Positions 5,024 through 8,151 of a stretch of DNA of 8,151 nt are shown here, piece after piece. How positions within the stretch are numbered: position 1 is the stretch's first letter; every line of letters starts with the position of its first letter. A program made the position numbers and the translations under genes. Where the stretch lies: the NCBI GenBank assembly GCA_017416055.1, contig JAFQDI010000064.1, positions 1 to 8,151 on the forward strand, in the 5' to 3' direction. This DNA comes from Lachnospiraceae bacterium (GTDB taxonomy: Bacteria > Bacillota_A > Clostridia > Lachnospirales > Lachnospiraceae). Under the pieces are notes generated by a model. It ran no database searches. It saw only the letters and a program-made list of their open reading frames with translations, and was not told the DNA's origin.

Positions 5024-6978
5024 TGGCTGAACAGAAAACAAATTACAGTAGTCAGGGGAGATCCGGAGGACCCAGACATGGTCCGGGGGCGAGAGGCCTT
5101 CGCGGCCCTCGTCCGAAGCTAAAGAATCCCGGGAAGCTGTTCTCCCGTCTGATGCGATATGTGTTGAAGGATTACGGCATTGCCTGCGTGGTTGTACTGT
5201 TTTGTATCGTAGGCAGCGTGGTGGCCAGTATTCAGGGGACCCTGTTTATGAAGACCCTGATCGACGGTATCATTGAGCCGTTAAAGGAGGCGGCAGAGCC
5301 GGACTTCTCCGTGTTGGCGAGTGCAATCGCCAGAGTTGCCGGATTCTATGCTTTAGGCATCGTAGCGTCCTTCGTTCAGAGCCGGATCATGGTGAAGGTG
5401 AGCCAGGGCGTGCTCCGCAATCTGCGTATTGAGGTGTTCCACCACATGCAGAGCCTGCCGATCCGCTATTTTGACAGTCATGCCCACGGCGATATTATGT
5501 CCGTATATACCAACGATATTGACACTCTGCGTCAGATGATTAGCCAGAGTATTCCTCAGATTATTTCCAGCTGCATTACCATCGTCAGTGTGTTTATCAA
5601 TATGATTATCCTTAGTGTTCCGCTTACTTTCCTGACGATGATCATGGTTGCGGTGATGATGTTCAGCGCGAAGAAGATTATGTCCTTGAGCGGAAGCAAC
5701 TTTGTGGCCCAGCAAAGAGCCCTTGGCGCAGTGAACGGCTTTATCGAGGAGATGATTGACGGTCAGAAGGTGGTAAAGGTATTCTGCCACGAGGACGAGA
5801 ATATCGAGAGGTTCAATGAGTTGAACGATCACCTCTGTGAGAGTGCAAATAATGCACACAAGTTTTCCAACATCATGGGTCCGGTCAATGCACAGCTTGG
5901 TCATCTGAGCTACGTGTTCTGTGCCATCGTGGGCGGTATTTTGGCAATCAATGGTGTGGGCGGCTTCACTTTGGGAAGTCTTGCTTCTTTCCTGCAGTTC
6001 AATAAAAACTTCAGCATGCCGATCAATCAAGTGAGCCAGCAGTTCAACAGTATCATCATGGCACTGGCCGGCGCGGAGCGTGTGTTTAATCTGCTGGATG
6101 AGAAACCCGAGACGGACGAAGGCTATGTGACGCTGGTGAATGCAAAGGAAGTGAACGGCGAGCTCACGGAGACGGAAGAGCGCACCGGACGCTGGGCATG
6201 GAAGCATTTCCACAAGGCGGACGGAACGACCACCTATGTGGAGGTGAAGGGAGATGTAGTCTTTGATGGTGTGGACTTTGGATATACCGATGAGAAGATG
6301 GTTCTCCATGATATTAAAATGTATGCAACACCCGGTCAGAAGATTGCGTTTGTAGGCTCTACGGGAGCTGGAAAGACGACGATCACCAATCTGATCAACC
6401 GGTTTTACGATATTCAGGATGGAAAGATCCGTTACGATGGTATCAATGTGAACAAGATTAAAAAGGCAGACCTGCGTCGATCTCTAGGCATTGTATTGCA
6501 GGATACCCATTTATTCACCGGCACTGTCATGGAGAACATCCGCTACGGAAAGCTGGATGCCACCGATGAGGAGGTTATCGCAGCGGCAAAGCTGGCCAAC
6601 GCGGACGGCTTTATCCGAAGACTCCCCGATGGATATAATACCCTGCTGACCGGAGACGGGGCGAATTTGAGCCAGGGACAGCGCCAGCTCCTCGCCATCG
6701 CGAGAGCAGCCATCGCAGATCCGCCCGTACTGATTCTTGACGAGGCGACCAGCTCCATCGACACCCGTACCGAGCGTCTGGTGCAGGACGGTATGGATAA
6801 GCTGATGAGCGGACGCACCACCTTTGTCATCGCTCACCGCCTGTCCACTGTGCGAAACAGCGACTGTATCATGGTTCTGGAACAGGGGCGGATCATTGAG
6901 CGCGGTACCCACGATCAGTTGATTGAGGAGAAGGGCAAGTATTACCAATTGTATACCGGAAATGCAATCAAAGCGTAA
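5023..6978 (+). CDS. Heterodimeric ABC multidrug-type exporter, catalytic subunit (BmrD/TM288-like)
   Basis: A 651-residue half-transporter and partner of the preceding gene. It begins with a Gly/Arg/Pro-rich basic tail (about 10-38), then six membrane helices (about 50-335), an unusual linker (about 363-406) containing an acidic stretch and RTGRWAWKHFH, and an ATP-binding domain (about 407-650). Walker A is GSTGAGKTT (445-453), the signature is LSQGQ (549-553), Walker B is VLILDE with catalytic Glu574, and the H-loop His is H605: a complete hydrolysing half. LSQGQ, in place of LSGGQ, is the expected signature facing the degenerate site of the partner. The linker makes it longer than typical half-transporters of about 580 residues; I recall a similar linker in many Firmicute homologues, so it is probably not a recent insertion. 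The start overlaps the previous stop (TGATG, 5021-5025), which suggests coupled translation and equal subunit amounts. No terminator follows, so the sulfatase is likely co-transcribed. Confidence 0.97.
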   Translation: MAEQKTNYSSQGRSGGPRHGPGARGLRGPRPKLKNPGKLFSRLMRYVLKDYGIACVVVLFCIVGSVVASIQGTLFMKTLIDGIIEPLKEAAEPDFSVLASAIARVAGFYALGIVASFVQSRIMVKVSQGVLRNLRIEVFHHMQSLPIRYFDSHAHGDIMSVYTNDIDTLRQMISQSIPQIISSCITIVSVFINMIILSVPLTFLTMIMVAVMMFSAKKIMSLSGSNFVAQQRALGAVNGFIEEMIDGQKVVKVFCHEDENIERFNELNDHLCESANNAHKFSNIMGPVNAQLGHLSYVFCAIVGGILAINGVGGFTLGSLASFLQFNKNFSMPINQVSQQFNSIIMALAGAERVFNLLDEKPETDEGYVTLVNAKEVNGELTETEERTGRWAWKHFHKADGTTTYVEVKGDVVFDGVDFGYTDEKMVLHDIKMYATPGQKIAFVGSTGAGKTTITNLINRFYDIQDGKIRYDGINVNKIKKADLRRSLGIVLQDTHLFTGTVMENIRYGKLDATDEEVIAAAKLANADGFIRRLPDGYNTLLTGDGANLSQGQRQLLAIARAAIADPPVLILDEATSSIDTRTERLVQDGMDKLMSGRTTFVIAHRLSTVRNSDCIMVLEQGRIIERGTHDQLIEEKGKYYQLYTGNAIKA

Positions 6979-7020
6979 ACAGGACGAGAGACAACTCGAT
7001 CAGAAAGGAAGGGATGTATT

Positions 7021-8151
7021 ATGAAGAGACAGATGGTTTTTATTATGACGGACACACAGCGTTACGACATGGTGAATTGTTACAAGGAGACCGGACTGAA
7101 GACGCCTAACCTTGACCGTTTGGCAGCTTCCGGTGTTCGTTATGAGCGCGCATACACCGGACAGCCGGTTTGTGGCCCCGCGCGATCCTGTCTGTTTACC
7201 GGATTGTTCCCCGCGTGCAACGGATCCTGGGCGAATGGTATGGCGCTGGGTGACAATGTGAAGACCATCGGTCAGAGACTGACTGACAACGGTATTGCGT
7301 GCGGATATATCGGAAAATGGCATCTGGACGGAACGGATTATTTTGGAAACGGTTTTTGCCCCGACGGTTGGGAGGAAGAATACTGGTACGACATGAGACG
7401 TTATCTGGAGGAGATGACCGAGAGAGACCGCATAAAGTCCCGCACTTCAGATACGATGAAGTTTGAGGAACTTCCCGATGACTTTACTTATGGCTATAAA
7501 GTAATGGTAAAGGCCTTGGATTTTATGGAGAAGCATAAGGACGAGGATTATTTTCTGGTGGTTTCCTTTGATGAGCCCCATGGACCGTTCCTCTGCCCGC
7601 CTCCTTATGACCACATGTACGATGACTATGAATTCCCGAAGAATCCTGCTGTCTATGATACCCTGGAAGGAAAACCGGAATACCAGCACGTTTGGGCGGC
7701 GGAGAAGCCGAAGCCGGACCGGGAGAATCTGAAGATTATGAGACCTGCATTTTTCGGATGTAATTCCTATGTGGATGAGTTGATTGGCAAAGTGGTTGAT
7801 CACGTTCCGGAGGACGCGATGATTATGTATACCTCTGACCATGGTGATTTGATGGACAGCCATTGTCTGTTTGCGAAAGGCCCTGCGGCTTACGATGACG
7901 TGACGCGTATTCCGTTTATTGTGCGTCATCCCGAGGGTGTTCATGGCGGCGTATATACCCGTCAGCCGGTTTCCCATGCAAACGTCTGTCCGACGATCAT
8001 GGAGTACTATGGTCTGCCCATCCCGAAAGTGTTCCAGGGCGGCAGTATTCTAAAGACCTGCAAGGATTTGGATGCTCCGGCTGACCCTTACACCTTCATG
8101 GAGTTTACCCGTTTTGAGCAGGATCACGACCATTATGGCGGCCTGCAGATG
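7021..8151 (+). CDS. Cysteine-type sulfatase (C-terminus beyond right edge)
   Basis: Partial gene: 377 codons are open to the window edge. The start has AAAGGAAGGG (7004-7013) seven bases ahead. It is an S1-type (formylglycine-dependent) sulfatase of the alkaline-phosphatase superfamily. The core motif is VCGPARSCLFTG with Cys51 in C-x-P-x-R, the residue normally oxidised to formylglycine; in strict anaerobes this is done by a radical-SAM maturase encoded elsewhere. Other active-site elements are D11 in IMTDTQRYD, GKWH (98-101) and TSDHGD (271-276) with metal ligands D273 and H274, and K286. The second N-terminal metal ligand, Asp in many sulfatases, is Thr12 here, as in some choline-sulfatase-like and related enzymes. 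No signal peptide is visible, so it should act in the cytoplasm on imported or internal sulfate esters; the substrate is unknown, and phosphonate or phosphodiester hydrolysis by a relative cannot be excluded. It lies 42 bases after the exporter pair on the same strand with no terminator between. Confidence 0.94.
   Translation, partial: MKRQMVFIMTDTQRYDMVNCYKETGLKTPNLDRLAASGVRYERAYTGQPVCGPARSCLFTGLFPACNGSWANGMALGDNVKTIGQRLTDNGIACGYIGKWHLDGTDYFGNGFCPDGWEEEYWYDMRRYLEEMTERDRIKSRTSDTMKFEELPDDFTYGYKVMVKALDFMEKHKDEDYFLVVSFDEPHGPFLCPPPYDHMYDDYEFPKNPAVYDTLEGKPEYQHVWAAEKPKPDRENLKIMRPAFFGCNSYVDELIGKVVDHVPEDAMIMYTSDHGDLMDSHCLFAKGPAAYDDVTRIPFIVRHPEGVHGGVYTRQPVSHANVCPTIMEYYGLPIPKVFQGGSILKTCKDLDAPADPYTFMEFTRFEQDHDHYGGLQM

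Noticed and set aside
5353..6309. Long minus-strand frame (318 codons) opposite the second exporter gene
   Set aside because: It is His-rich with no recognisable domain, no ribosome site was seen, and it lies wholly inside an unmistakable ABC exporter gene: an antisense shadow.
6985..6998. Small hairpin CGAG-loop-CTCG between exporter and sulfatase
   Set aside because: Only four base pairs and no T-run; too weak for a terminator.
7447..7977. Minus-strand frame of 176 codons opposite the sulfatase
   Set aside because: It mirrors the sulfatase coding sequence, whose conserved motifs continue through this stretch; no sign of a real gene.

Overview
The window looks like chromosomal DNA from a low-to-moderate-GC Firmicute, most likely a gut clostridium of the Lachnospiraceae type. 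This is inferred from strong AGGAGG-like ribosome sites, near-consensus sigma-A promoters, a GHKL kinase with a LytTR regulator, a BmrCD-type heterodimeric ABC exporter and a cysteine-type sulfatase. No ribosomal or other marker gene is present, so the placement is tentative.

Layout: two operons run away from a 181-bp intergenic region (3091-3271). The leftward operon encodes, in order, a single-pass membrane protein of unknown family (3090-2380), a LytTR response regulator (2366-1668), a short GHKL histidine kinase with no membrane segment (1657-995), and, after an intrinsic-terminator-like hairpin (932-966), the membrane half of an ABC exporter that runs off the left edge (901-1). The rightward operon encodes the two halves of a heterodimeric ABC multidrug-type exporter (3272-5023 and 5023-6978, stop and start overlapping by one base) and a sulfatase that runs off the right edge (7021-8151). 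Each operon has a well-formed promoter with a 17-bp spacer.

How the genes may work together (inference): the membrane protein, regulator and soluble kinase look like a sensing module split over three polypeptides. It probably controls its own operon, including the left ABC transporter, and perhaps the divergent exporter operon. The exporter pair has one degenerate and one intact ATPase half, as in BmrC/BmrD and TM287/TM288. The sulfatase downstream shares the exporter's transcript as far as can be seen, which raises the question of whether sulfated compounds connect the two.

There is no sign of mobile elements, CRISPR arrays, RNA genes or phage sequences. No stretch over 300 bases lacks a gene. 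The strongest candidates for something undescribed are the split sensor and the exporter-sulfatase pairing.
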